Shown piece by piece: positions 8,458 to 17,339 of a DNA stretch of 46,667 bases; the stretch's first letter is position 1, and every line of letters starts with the position of its first letter. Below the pieces are notes generated by a model, which was not told the DNA's origin, made no database searches, and saw nothing but the letters and a program-made list of their open reading frames with translations. This DNA is from an uncultured Prevotella sp. (lineage in GTDB: Bacteria; Bacteroidota; Bacteroidia; Bacteroidales; Bacteroidaceae). The translations under genes were made by a program, and so were the position numbers. The stretch is from the NCBI GenBank assembly GCA_946999045.1, contig CAMQBR010000014.1, positions 1 to 46,667 of the forward strand. Direction: 5' to 3'.

Positions 8458-9690
8458 ATGAAAAGTTTTAAGACGATACGAAAGCATCGAAAACGGTTAA
8501 AGTTGGGTAGATGGATGCATCGCCACTTTGCTTGGCTTAGCAAAACGGTAAAGTGGATAGGCAGAAAACTGCGTTTTTTGCGTATCTTTAATCTGTTTAG
8601 ATACATAAAACGTATTGACTGGTACATTATAAAGAAGTTTATAGGTACCTACATCTTCTCTATTGCATTGATTATAGCTATTGCTATAGTCTTTGATTTT
8701 AATGAGAACCTAACGAAGTTTACCGAGAATAAGGCCCCCTTCTCTGCTATTGTTTTCGACTATTATGCCAACTTTATACCTTACTTCTCTAACCTATTCA
8801 GCCCATTGTTTGTCTTCATTGCCGTAATTTTCTTTACGTCAAAGTTGGCAAGTAATTCTGAGATTATAGCTATGCTGGCTTCGGGCCTATCATTTAAGCG
8901 ATTAATGCGTCCTTATATGATATCGTGTGTACTGATAGCTTCTTTATCGTTTTATCTGAGTGCCTACGTTATTCCGCACGGAACTGTGATACGTCAGAAC
9001 TTTGAAAACATGTACAAACGCTCTAAGAAAAGTGCTTCTGCCGATAATGTTCAGTTGCGAGTAGAGCGTGGTATTATAGCTTACATACAGCATTATGACA
9101 ACAAAACAAAGAGCGGATATGGGTTTTCACTGGATAAGTTTAAGGATAAAAAACTGGTAAGCCATACCACAGCAACCGAAATCCACTATGATACCATAGC
9201 CGATTCAAAGTATCATTGGACATTAATAGATTGGAAAAAACGTGAACTGCGCGGACTGCGCGAGCATATTACATCTGGCTCAACACTCGATACCTTGATA
9301 CAAATGGAACCAGCCGATTTGTATTATTCTAAAGGTCAGCAGGAAACGTTTACCAGTAGTGAGCTGAAAGATTATATCAGTAAGCAGGTAAACCGTGGTT
9401 CGGGCAATGTAGTACAATATCAGGTAGAGTATCATAAGCGTATTGCATCATCGTTTGCCTCGTTTATTCTCACCATTATAGGAATGTCGTTATCGGCTCG
9501 TAAACGAAAAGGCGGAATGGGCTTATACCTGGGGTTGGGCTTAGCATTGAGCTTTTTGTACATCTTATTGCAAACAATATCGGCTACGTTTGCTATTAAT
9601 GCCAATACACCACCTATGTTAGCGGCATGGATTCCTAACATTCTTTTTGCTATTGTGGCGTACTTCTGTTATCGAAAAGCACCGAGATAA
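8458..9690 (+). CDS. LptF/LptG (YjgP/YjgQ) family permease
   Basis: About 410 aa, an inner-membrane permease of the family that extracts lipopolysaccharide for transport to the outer membrane. Predicted membrane spans are near 60-81, 108-129 and 154-173, then a periplasmic domain of about 150 residues, then three C-terminal spans near 333-405. IDWYIIKKFIGTY begins the canonical domain at about residue 54. The first ~52 residues are very basic (many Arg/Lys), an unusual extension. The frame opens upstream with TTG at 8452, but the ATG at 8458 is a better start. The gap to tgt is 8 bp. Whether it is LptF or LptG cannot be decided from one subunit. Confidence 0.88.
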   Translation: MKSFKTIRKHRKRLKLGRWMHRHFAWLSKTVKWIGRKLRFLRIFNLFRYIKRIDWYIIKKFIGTYIFSIALIIAIAIVFDFNENLTKFTENKAPFSAIVFDYYANFIPYFSNLFSPLFVFIAVIFFTSKLASNSEIIAMLASGLSFKRLMRPYMISCVLIASLSFYLSAYVIPHGTVIRQNFENMYKRSKKSASADNVQLRVERGIIAYIQHYDNKTKSGYGFSLDKFKDKKLVSHTTATEIHYDTIADSKYHWTLIDWKKRELRGLREHITSGSTLDTLIQMEPADLYYSKGQQETFTSSELKDYISKQVNRGSGNVVQYQVEYHKRIASSFASFILTIIGMSLSARKRKGGMGLYLGLGLALSFLYILLQTISATFAINANTPPMLAAWIPNILFAIVAYFCYRKAPR

Positions 9691-9756
9691 CAATTGGATA
9701 AGAAAGGTTGAAAGATAGAAAAGGGTGCAAAAAAATAAAAAAAAGAAAATGCAAAT

Positions 9757-11502
9757 ATGAGATTTGAAGAATTAAACTTAAATAATAATGTGTTAGATGC
9801 CTTATACGATATGCACTTTGATACTTGTACACCAGTACAAGAAAAGTGTATTCCAGAGATATTGAAGGGGAGGGACGTTATGGGCATTGCACAGACAGGA
9901 ACAGGTAAAACAGCTGCCTATTTATTGCCCATTCTTAGTAAAATAGATAGCGGGCATTATCCAGAAGATGCTATTAACTGCTTGATTATGTCGCCTACTC
10001 GTGAGTTGGCACAGCAAATAGATCAGGCTATGCAGGGCTTTGGCTATTACTTGAATGGGGTAAGTAGCGTGGCTGTGTATGGTGGTAACGATGGTAACCG
10101 TTATGATCAAGAGGTAAAAAGCCTTCGACTGGGTGCTGATGTAGTGATTGCTACGCCAGGACGATTAATTAGTCATATCAATATGGGTAATATAGATATG
10201 AGCAAAATAAGTTTCTTTGTATTAGATGAGGCTGACCGTATGTTGGATATGGGCTTTTCAGAGGATATTATGACCATTGCCAAGGAGTTGCCTAAAAACT
10301 GTCAAACTATTATGTTCTCGGCTACAATGCCTGATAAAATCAATGAGCTGGCTCGTACCTTACTTAAAAATCCAGTTGAAATTAAGTTGGCAATAAGCAA
10401 GCCTGCAGAGAAAATTAAGCAGCGTGCTTTTGTTTGTTACGAAAAACAGAAGCTCAAAATTATTCAAGATATATTTAAGCGTGACAATTTGAAGCGCATT
10501 ATTGTGTTCTGCGGTTCTAAACAAAAGGTAAAGCAAGTAACGGGAGCTTTACAGCGAATGAAGGTAAACTGTGGTGAGATGCACTCTGATCTTGACCAAG
10601 CTCAGCGTGATGAAGTAATGTTGAGCTTTAAGGGCGGACATATAGATGTGCTGGTGGCAACTGATATTGTGGCTCGTGGCATTGATATTGATGATATAGC
10701 TATGGTTATCAATTATGACGTTCCTCACGATGCAGAGGATTATGTACACCGCATTGGTCGTACAGCTCGTGCAGATAAAGACGGTCAAGCTATCACATTG
10801 GTATCGAAAGATGATATATATCACTTCCAACAAATAGAAAAGTTTTTGGAAAACGAAGTAGAGAAAGCTCCGTTGCCTGCCGAGTTTGGCGAGGTTCCTG
10901 AATATATATCAGGCGAGAAGCCACAGCGTCATCGTGCTTCTGCTAAATCTGTTCGTCGCAAAAATCGCGATCAAACAGCCCATAAACACAAGCCTCGTCG
11001 TACTAACAATGATGAAAATGCTGCAGCACAGACTTCTCGCAACAATGTTGAACGTGCAGAACAAAAGTATCAACAATCTCGTAATAATCAGCAACAACGT
11101 AAGTCTCGTTATAATAAGGAGCGTCAACAGGAGGGTTATGCTCAAGCTAATACAAACGAACAAGTTGCAGCAGCTAATGAAAAGAGGCAGCAATCACGCA
11201 ACAACAGACAGCGCAAGCAGTATTCGCCTGCTAATACAAAACAAGAAAATAATAAACAGCGTAATCAGCGTAATGTGGCTAATGAGCCACAAACCTCTCC
11301 TCGTGGTAAGGATAATAAGCAGCGGTTTGAGCAACAGAACAAACACAGTCATAACAAGCAGCGCAGGGGTAAGAAGCTCGAACCACAGTTCCAGCCCACT
11401 CGCAAGTTTGATGCTCCAAAGACTCAATCTCAACACGCAAGCGGTTTGGCAGCTATCATTAAGAAACCGCTGAGATGGTTCAGAGCGCTAACCAAGAAAT
11501 AA
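9757..11502 (+). CDS. DEAD-box RNA helicase with Q/N/R-rich tail
   Basis: 581 aa. The helicase core (about 1-375) has the Q motif (FDTCTPVQ), motif I AQTGTGKT at 45-52, DEAD at 157-160, SAT, and motif VI HRIGRTAR at 331-338. It likely unwinds RNA during ribosome assembly or mRNA decay. From about 385 to 565 the protein is low-complexity and rich in Gln, Asn, Arg and Lys, with repeated QQSRNN-like words, then a short basic end. Such tails in this family bind RNA non-specifically. RhlE/CsdA-like assignment is possible but not provable here. It begins 66 bp after the permease with no obvious promoter between, so it may belong to the same transcript. Confidence 0.94.
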   Translation: MRFEELNLNNNVLDALYDMHFDTCTPVQEKCIPEILKGRDVMGIAQTGTGKTAAYLLPILSKIDSGHYPEDAINCLIMSPTRELAQQIDQAMQGFGYYLNGVSSVAVYGGNDGNRYDQEVKSLRLGADVVIATPGRLISHINMGNIDMSKISFFVLDEADRMLDMGFSEDIMTIAKELPKNCQTIMFSATMPDKINELARTLLKNPVEIKLAISKPAEKIKQRAFVCYEKQKLKIIQDIFKRDNLKRIIVFCGSKQKVKQVTGALQRMKVNCGEMHSDLDQAQRDEVMLSFKGGHIDVLVATDIVARGIDIDDIAMVINYDVPHDAEDYVHRIGRTARADKDGQAITLVSKDDIYHFQQIEKFLENEVEKAPLPAEFGEVPEYISGEKPQRHRASAKSVRRKNRDQTAHKHKPRRTNNDENAAAQTSRNNVERAEQKYQQSRNNQQQRKSRYNKERQQEGYAQANTNEQVAAANEKRQQSRNNRQRKQYSPANTKQENNKQRNQRNVANEPQTSPRGKDNKQRFEQQNKHSHNKQRRGKKLEPQFQPTRKFDAPKTQSQHASGLAAIIKKPLRWFRALTKK

Positions 11503-11583
11503 GGTAAAGTTTATTCTACTTGCACTTTCTCAGTTAACATAGGTAGAGCCAAATTCATCAAATAGCGAAGAACCAATGTTTAA

Positions 11584-11633
11584 GGAGGTTCTATAAATTA
11601 CTCTCTATATATGGTGGTAATTTATAGAACCAT
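11584..11633. repeat. Short family A element
   Basis: GGTTCTATAAATTAC and its exact inverse GTAATTTATAGAACC flank a ~17-bp AT-rich centre. This looks like a deletion derivative of the long element. It could also end transcription after the helicase gene. Confidence 0.75.
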
Positions 11634-11689
11634 CACAATAGTTTAATCTCTTAGTTGGCTTTGATTGTTAAATTTAGATAAGATTGAGT

Positions 11690-11817
11690 GATATCGAAAA
11701 CTGTGCAACGTATGTATGTTATGCAATTCAATAGATTTACATATTCTTGTTGTTCAAAATAGTAGTATACACCATAACCATCAGTTTGAATATCGCCTTA
11801 ATAATCTTTGAGAAAGG
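11690..11817 (-). pseudogene. Remnant of an IS66-type transposase
   Basis: Read on the minus strand, this stretch translates to FLKDY, a stop codon, then GDIQTDGYGVYYYFE and LLNCITYIRCTVFD. This matches the IS66 transposase core pattern (FLKDYxGxxQTDGYxxY...LLGCxAHxRRxFFD), with the lysine replaced by a stop and the His/Arg block eroded. About 42 codons are recognisable and neither end can be followed further. It is a dead fragment, next to a short family A element. The rest of 11634-11924 shows nothing identifiable. Confidence 0.6.
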
Positions 11818-11924
11818 TTTAAGGTGTCGTTTCTGCTTGTAACTCGTCCCTATATATACAATTGTATTTTGGAAATCAAAGCGTTACAGCTAATAAGAAT
11901 TTTTCTATCTACCTTTCTTTAATT

Positions 11925-12740
11925 TTAGTCTTTATCATACATGTGGGGCAAAGCCTTGAGCTCTTGGTAAGTACTCTTTATATCTTCTGGAGTAATATCA
12001 AACGATTTATCTAATTCTCGAGGGTTATCTTGTAGGGAATGATAAAACAACCAATCGTAGGTCTTTTGTAAATAAAATAGTCGAGCTGGCGCACCATGAC
12101 CGCCACCTTGCATCCAGTTATATCTCAATAATTGGTCGTTACCACTTTGTTGTAAACCGTTTACTACTTTCTTTGATTCGTTAATGCTCACTGCTCTGTC
12201 TGCTGTTCCGTGTATTATCCATAGTGGAACCTTTCCTAATCCCTCTTGATTTTTTAACGAACAGCCACCACACAATGCCATGGCAGCGGCAATTTTTTCT
12301 GGATAAGTGCCTACAAAGTCGAGTGTTCCATATCCACCCAAACTCATTCCTAACACATATACCCTGTTTTCATCTACCCTATAATTAGCTTTCAGCCATT
12401 CTAACAAATCGTTAAGCTTCTTAGGATTCCAAGCTCCTCCTGGGTTTTGAGGTGCTACTACCAAGGTAGGAATAATCTTTCCACGGTCAATAGCATCTAA
12501 TACGCCATACCTACGAACCTTATTCAAATTGTTTCCGCACAGACTGGCTCCATGTAAAAAGATAACCAATGGAAATTTATGGTCATCGTCTATATAATCG
12601 TTGGGCGTATACAACCAAAAGTTATACATACCAGGTTGTACACTATATTTTGCTTCAAACGTACCTGTGGGATGCAAGTTTTGTGCCATTGACATAAACG
12701 CCATACATATGCCTATTATAATAAGATAGATTGTTCTCAT
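11925..12740 (-). CDS. Secreted alpha/beta-hydrolase esterase (prolyl oligopeptidase-like)
   Basis: 271 aa with an N-terminal signal peptide (hydrophobic 4-17, likely cut before Gln20). The alpha/beta-hydrolase fold shows VIFLHG at about 59-64 (oxyanion region), nucleophile Ser133 in GMSLGGYG, Asp181 in HGTADRAV and His215 in GGGHG. The family includes dienelactone-hydrolase-like, feruloyl or acetyl esterases and phospholipase/carboxylesterases; the substrate cannot be told. It is probably periplasmic or outside the cell. It has its own consensus promoter, and no polysaccharide-degradation genes adjoin it. Confidence 0.85.
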   Translation of the reverse strand: MRTIYLIIIGICMAFMSMAQNLHPTGTFEAKYSVQPGMYNFWLYTPNDYIDDDHKFPLVIFLHGASLCGNNLNKVRRYGVLDAIDRGKIIPTLVVAPQNPGGAWNPKKLNDLLEWLKANYRVDENRVYVLGMSLGGYGTLDFVGTYPEKIAAAMALCGGCSLKNQEGLGKVPLWIIHGTADRAVSINESKKVVNGLQQSGNDQLLRYNWMQGGGHGAPARLFYLQKTYDWLFYHSLQDNPRELDKSFDITPEDIKSTYQELKALPHMYDKD

Positions 12741-12792
12741 ACATCTGTGTTAGTTCTTTAAAAAAATGGTTACCCCTTTAGGCTAATCACTA

Positions 12793-12824
12793 CAAAAGTA
12801 ATAAAAAGCTATCTATATTACAAA
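12793..12824 (-). promoter_or_regulatory. Promoter of the secreted esterase gene
   Basis: On the minus strand, TTTG (12821-12824), 20 bp, then TACTTTTG (12793-12800). The start would be about 12789, with a leader near 48 nt. Confidence 0.7.
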
Positions 12825-12845
12825 AAATCTTATCAAAAGAAAAGT

Positions 12846-12871
12846 TAAGCTTTATTTATCAATCAAGCTTA
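12846..12871 (-). terminator. Weak terminator hairpin at the pflA 3' end
   Basis: A 7-bp stem (12846-12852 with 12865-12871) overlaps the pflA stop codon. On the minus strand it is followed by CTTTTCTTTTG. Confidence 0.4.
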
Positions 12872-13587
12872 CCGTCTAATATATCCTGTGCATGTTTTAC
12901 ACGTTCTTTAGAAGGCGGTTTTATGGTTTTCAATGAATAAGGAATGCCCAATTCCTCCCACTTATATACGCCCAATGAGTGATAGGGCAGTACTTCTATG
13001 CGTTGTACATTGTGCAATGTTTTGATAAAGTTGCGTAACCTAAACAGATATTCATCCTTATCGGTGATGGTGGGGACAAGTACATGGCGAATCCAAACAG
13101 GTTTACCAATGTCTGATAAATATTTGGCACAATCCAAAATGTTATCGTTTCGCCAACCTGTAAGACTTTTGTGTTCTTCGGAATCAATATGCTTGATGTC
13201 TAATAATATCAAATCTGTTTGCCGCATCAGCTCTTCAAATTTTACAAAGAAATGCGCTTTACGCGTAAAAGGCTGCATGGAGGTGTCTAAACAGGTATTG
13301 ATACCCAGTGTCTTGGCTTGTCTAAAAAGTTCTGTAACAAAGTCTATTTGCAATAATGCTTCGCCACCGCTAACGGTGATACCTCCTTCCTTTCCCCAAT
13401 AAGTACGATAGCGCAGAGCTTGTTTCAGCACCTCTTCTACCGATCTTATATCGTTACTTTCAGGATTCCATGTATCAGGGTTATGGCAATAACGGCATCG
13501 CATGGTACACCCTTTTACAAAAATAATGAATCTTATGCCTGGTCCATCTACCGAGCCAAATGATTCTATTGAGTGTATCTTTCCCAT
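12859..13587 (-). CDS. pflA: Pyruvate formate-lyase activating enzyme
   Basis: A radical-SAM activase that makes the glycyl radical on PflB under anaerobic conditions. The CxxxCxxC cluster motif GCTMRCRYCHNP is at about residues 26-37 of the 242-aa product, after the family N-terminus MGKIHSIESFGSVDGPG. The frame continues upstream to a GTG at 13650, which would add 21 residues. The ATG at 13587 was chosen because it gives the usual family length (E. coli PflA is 246 aa). The substrate PflB is encoded immediately upstream on the same strand, with an 11-bp perfect hairpin between them. Confidence 0.94.
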   Translation of the reverse strand: MGKIHSIESFGSVDGPGIRFIIFVKGCTMRCRYCHNPDTWNPESNDIRSVEEVLKQALRYRTYWGKEGGITVSGGEALLQIDFVTELFRQAKTLGINTCLDTSMQPFTRKAHFFVKFEELMRQTDLILLDIKHIDSEEHKSLTGWRNDNILDCAKYLSDIGKPVWIRHVLVPTITDKDEYLFRLRNFIKTLHNVQRIEVLPYHSLGVYKWEELGIPYSLKTIKPPSKERVKHAQDILDGKLD

Positions 13588-13715
13588 AACAGGATGTTTT
13601 TTCACATCTCTGTTACTTGTCTCGTTCTCTGTTAAATTTACTATTTTCACGTTTCATGTTTCGCATTTAATTATTCGTCTCATACAGGTGCAGCTTTCAA
13701 TAAATGATAGCACAA

Positions 13716-13741
13716 TAAGATAGGGGAAAGCCCCTATCTTA
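13716..13741. terminator. Strong hairpin between pflB and pflA
   Basis: TAAGATAGGGG (13716-13726) and its exact inverse (13731-13741) form an 11-bp stem with a 4-nt loop. No good U-tract follows on the minus strand. It may attenuate read-through into pflA or protect the pflB 3' end rather than stop transcription fully. Confidence 0.6.
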
Positions 13742-13788
13742 TATTCTCTTCTTATGCCTTGTTTTATTGAAAACATTCATCATCACAC

Positions 13789-16038
13789 TTATGCCAATTT
13801 CTCATGTGCATGGCGAGCAATAACATCTAACTGCTGCTCTTTTGTCAAGTCGATAAACTTAACAGCATACCCACTTACACGAATTGTAAAGTTAGCATAC
13901 TCTTCTTTTTCTGGATGCTCCATACAATCAATGAGCTTATCTACACCAAAAACATTTACATTTAGATGATGTGCTCCCTTATCAAAATAGCCGTCCATTA
14001 CATGAACCAAGGTATTAACACGCTCTTCTTCATTGTGTCCCAGTGTGCTTGGAGCAATGGTTTGCGTATTAGAAATGCCGTCAAGTGCATACTCGTAAGG
14101 TAATTTTGCTACCGAGTTGAGTGATGCCAACAATCCATTCTTCTCTGCACCATACGATGGATTGGCACCTGGAGCCAATGGCGCACCAGCCTTTCTGCCG
14201 TCAGGCATATTGCTGGTAAATTTGCCATAAACCACGTTTGATGTAATGGTAAGAATACTGGTGGTAGGTTCTGAGTTGCGATAAGTGTGATGTTTTCTAA
14301 TCATATCCATGAAAGTTTTGAGCAACCAAACGGCAATATCATCAGCACGGTCGTCATCATTACCATAGCGAGGAAACTCTCCTTCGGTATTAAACTCCAG
14401 AGGAAATCCTGTTTCGTCACGAATAATGTTTACTTTGGCATACTTAATGGCACTGATAGAATCTACCACATGACTGAACCCTGCAATACCTGTAGCAAAG
14501 GTTCGGCGCACATTGGTATCAATTAAAGCTAGTTCTGCAGCTTCGTAGAAGTACTTATCGTGCATATAATGTATCAAGTTTAATGTGTTGACATATATAT
14601 CTACCAGCCATTCCATCATATTCATAAACTTCGGCATAAACTCTTCGTAGGTTACGACATCGCCTTCGATAGGTCGTAACGCTGGGCCACATTGCTCTCT
14701 TGTCTTAGCATCTACACCTCCACTGATAGCATACAATAAACATTTTGCTAAGTTGGCACGAGCTCCAAAGAACTGCATCTCCTTACCTGTTTGTGTAGCT
14801 GATACGCAACAGCAAATAGAATAATCATCCCCCCAAATGGGACGCATCACGTCATCATTTTCATATTGTATAGAACTAGTGTCAACTGATATTTTGGCAG
14901 CATACTGCTTAAAGCCTTCGGGCAAACGTGAACTATATAAAACGGTAAGGTTGGGTTCTGGTGAAGGCCCCATATTCTCTAAGGTATGCAAGAACCGGAA
15001 ATCGTTTTTCGTTACCATAGAGCGTCCATCCATTCCCATACCAGCCATTTCGAGGGTTGCCCATACGGGGTCTCCAGAGAATAATTGGTTGTACGAAGGA
15101 ATACGAGCAAACTTCACCATGCGGAACTTCATAACCAAATGGTCTACCAACTCTTGTGCTTCTTCTTCAGTAAGCGTTCCTTCTTTCATGTCGCGTTGAA
15201 TGTAGATGTCAAGGAAAGTAGAGATACGACCCACCGACATGGCTGCTCCGTTTTGTGTTTTGATAGCAGCCAAATAACCAAAGTACAACCATTGTACAGC
15301 TTCGTGTGCATTGTTTGCTGGTTGTGATATGTCGTAACCATAAATCTCGGCCATGGCTTTCATCTCTTTCAGAGCCTTTATCTGCATGGAGATTTCTTCC
15401 CGCAAACGAATTACGTCTTCGGTCATTACACCGCAACCGCAGTTCTGCTTGTCTTTTTGCTTTTGTTCTATCAAAAAGTCTACACCATATAGTGCTACAC
15501 GACGATAGTCGCCTACTATTCGTCCACGACCGTAGGTATCGGGTAAGCCAGTCAGAATATGATTATGGCGCACGCACTTCATCTCATCTGTATAAGCATC
15601 AAACACGCCATCGTTGTGCGTCTTGCAATACTTCGTAAATATCTCATGCAGCTTAGCCGATGGAGCATAACCATACGTTGTGCAAGCTTGTTCTGCCATT
15701 TTGATACCGCCATATGGCATAAAGGCACGCTTTAAAGGCTTGTCGGTTTGTAAGCCCACAACCTTCTCAAGGTTTTTTGTGGCTTCATCAATATATGCTG
15801 CACCGTATGCTGTCATGCCCGACACTACTTCGGTTTCCATATCCAGCACTCCGCCTTTGGCTCTTTCTTCTTTTTGTAGAACTTGTAATTTACCCCATAA
15901 TGTATTGGTAGCCTCTGTAGGACCAGATAAAAATGAGGCGTCTCCGTTGTATGGAGTATAGTTATCTTGTATAAACTCTCGTATATTGACTTCATCCACC
16001 CATTTGGTGCCTGTAAAGTCTCTCCATTCACTCTTCAT
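13789..16038 (-). CDS. pflB: Formate C-acetyltransferase (pyruvate formate-lyase)
   Basis: A 749-aa glycyl-radical enzyme converting pyruvate and CoA to formate and acetyl-CoA in anaerobic metabolism. The radical Gly723 in RVSGYAV lies 26 residues from the C-terminus, as in E. coli PflB. The catalytic cysteine pair is C410-C411 in SICCCVSAT; C409 is an extra cysteine beside it. The length is close to E. coli (760 aa). The activase gene pflA follows downstream across a strong hairpin. No formate channel gene (focA) is adjacent, unlike the enterobacterial operon. Confidence 0.97.
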   Translation of the reverse strand: MKSEWRDFTGTKWVDEVNIREFIQDNYTPYNGDASFLSGPTEATNTLWGKLQVLQKEERAKGGVLDMETEVVSGMTAYGAAYIDEATKNLEKVVGLQTDKPLKRAFMPYGGIKMAEQACTTYGYAPSAKLHEIFTKYCKTHNDGVFDAYTDEMKCVRHNHILTGLPDTYGRGRIVGDYRRVALYGVDFLIEQKQKDKQNCGCGVMTEDVIRLREEISMQIKALKEMKAMAEIYGYDISQPANNAHEAVQWLYFGYLAAIKTQNGAAMSVGRISTFLDIYIQRDMKEGTLTEEEAQELVDHLVMKFRMVKFARIPSYNQLFSGDPVWATLEMAGMGMDGRSMVTKNDFRFLHTLENMGPSPEPNLTVLYSSRLPEGFKQYAAKISVDTSSIQYENDDVMRPIWGDDYSICCCVSATQTGKEMQFFGARANLAKCLLYAISGGVDAKTREQCGPALRPIEGDVVTYEEFMPKFMNMMEWLVDIYVNTLNLIHYMHDKYFYEAAELALIDTNVRRTFATGIAGFSHVVDSISAIKYAKVNIIRDETGFPLEFNTEGEFPRYGNDDDRADDIAVWLLKTFMDMIRKHHTYRNSEPTTSILTITSNVVYGKFTSNMPDGRKAGAPLAPGANPSYGAEKNGLLASLNSVAKLPYEYALDGISNTQTIAPSTLGHNEEERVNTLVHVMDGYFDKGAHHLNVNVFGVDKLIDCMEHPEKEEYANFTIRVSGYAVKFIDLTKEQQLDVIARHAHEKLA

Positions 16039-16119
16039 ATATTAAATGTATTTTGTGAAAAATGTATATAAATAGAAATAATAAGAATTAAAAAATAAAG
16101 ATCGTAAACTTTTATGCCA

Positions 16120-16127
16120 CAAAGTTA
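16120..16127 (-). promoter_or_regulatory. -7 box of pflB
   Basis: The minus strand reads TAACTTTG, a consensus -7. ATTG (16148-16151) lies 20 bp upstream in place of TTTG. The leader would be about 78 nt. The rest of 16039-16345 is AT-rich with simple CAAAGTTCAAAG-type repeats near 16280-16320. Confidence 0.55.
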
Positions 16128-16333
16128 ATATTTCATTTTTATATATACAATAGGTATATATTATTATTATGTAATTTTTACATATTGGGAAAAAGAGAAC
16201 AATAAAATGTGAAAAGTACTATAAGAACAATGTCATTCATTTTGTTTATAAAATCATCCTTAAAAAGAACTAATCATAAAGTTCAAAGCTCAAAGTTCAA
16301 TATAAAAAACGTCAAAGTTCAAAAAAATATTGC

Positions 16334-16341
16334 TAAGTTTG
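16334..16341 (+). promoter_or_regulatory. -7 box abutting the trmN6 start codon
   Basis: TAAGTTTG ends only 4 bp before the ATG at 16346. If the box is centred at -7, transcription begins at or next to the A of the start codon. No consensus -33 is visible. Confidence 0.55.
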
Positions 16342-16345
16342 CACT

Positions 16346-17104
16346 ATGAGCAATGATTGGTTTCAATTTAATAAGTTTAAAATTAAGCAAGAACAGTGTG
16401 CCATGAAAGTGGGCACGGATGGTGTATTGTTAGGAGCATGGGCTACTATGCCGCACACAGAAAACAAGGTTCATAGCAAGACCATGTGTACTCTCCCAGT
16501 ATCGCACATATTAGATATAGGTATGGGTACAGGGCTTATCGCCTTGATGATGGCACAACGTTATCCCACGGCAGTAGTTTATGCCATTGATATTGATGCG
16601 GGTGCATGCATTCAGGCTAATGAAAATGTGTTAGCTTCGCCATTTGCAGATAGGGTAGTGGTGCAGAATGTACCTTTGCAGCAGTTTACTGCGCATATAA
16701 GGTTCGATGCCATTGTGTCTAATCCTCCTTATTTTATAGATAGCTTGCGTAATCCTGATGATAAGCGACAATTGGCGCGTCATACCGATAGCCTTAGTTA
16801 TTATGATTTATGTCAGCATGCTTATAGGTTGTTATCCCATTATGGCAATTTTAGTGTAGTGCTTCCTACTAATTACGTTGATAGATTTGTTTCTGAAGCT
16901 ACTATTGCTGGCTTTTTTCTTTCTAAGCAGTGTTGGGTTCAAACCTGTATGCGTAAACCTCCCAAACGTTGTTTGATGACTTTTACAAAAGTGCGTCCCA
17001 CAATACTTGATGTACAACAATGTGCTATGCAGGATGTTACAGGTGATAAAAGCGAGTGGTTTAAAAGGTTAACGAAAGATTTCTTGGCCACCCCCATACC
17101 ATAA
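16346..17104 (+). CDS. trmN6: tRNA1(Val) (adenine37-N6)-methyltransferase
   Basis: A 252-aa SAM-dependent Rossmann methyltransferase of the YfiC/TrmN6 family that methylates A37 of tRNA-Val. The N-terminus (FQFNKFKIKQEQCAMKVGTDGVLLGAW) is typical of the family. The SAM loop DIGMGTG is at 57-63 and the amino-methyltransferase motif NPPY at 126-129. About 15 residues are inserted between LLGAW and the SAM loop compared with what I would expect. The start at 16346 is supported by the family N-terminus even though the -7 box is almost touching it. Confidence 0.88.
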   Translation: MSNDWFQFNKFKIKQEQCAMKVGTDGVLLGAWATMPHTENKVHSKTMCTLPVSHILDIGMGTGLIALMMAQRYPTAVVYAIDIDAGACIQANENVLASPFADRVVVQNVPLQQFTAHIRFDAIVSNPPYFIDSLRNPDDKRQLARHTDSLSYYDLCQHAYRLLSHYGNFSVVLPTNYVDRFVSEATIAGFFLSKQCWVQTCMRKPPKRCLMTFTKVRPTILDVQQCAMQDVTGDKSEWFKRLTKDFLATPIP

Positions 17105-17193
17105 GATATGTAGGGATGTTTTTTTTCTTAATGCCTTTAATATTTCTCTCGCAGATGTTTCATATATACTCATCTTTTTTAAGCTAATTATAT

Positions 17194-17216
17194 AGGGCGG
17201 TTCTATAACCAGTCTA
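17194..17216 (+). repeat. Family A left-end fragment
   Basis: GGGCGGTTCTATAA is the left end of the family A element. It is followed by unrelated sequence. Confidence 0.6.
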
Positions 17217-17230
17217 TAGTATACCGTTGG

Positions 17231-17270
17231 AAAAACAGGGCGAGCACTTTTTTTTTGAATGCTCTCCCTG
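17231..17270 (-). terminator. Terminator of the lipid kinase gene
   Basis: On the minus strand, CAGGGAGAGCA pairs with TGCTCGCCCTG (one mismatch) across a 13-nt A-rich loop. TTTTT follows. It lies about 70 nt past the kinase stop codon. Confidence 0.7.
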
Positions 17271-17339
17271 CTCAGCAAAATAAGGGGTAACTTCATAGCT
17301 CTCTTACTTTGGGAAGAGAGAGAGTTGTGGCTTGAGGCT

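Noticed and set aside
10886..11473. 195-aa open frame inside the helicase tail region
   Set aside because: It is the +1/+2 frame of a low-complexity Q/N/R-rich coding stretch. Codon-biased repeats keep several frames open.
13588..13650. GTG start adding 21 residues to PflA
   Set aside because: The ATG at 13587 gives the normal family length and N-terminus.
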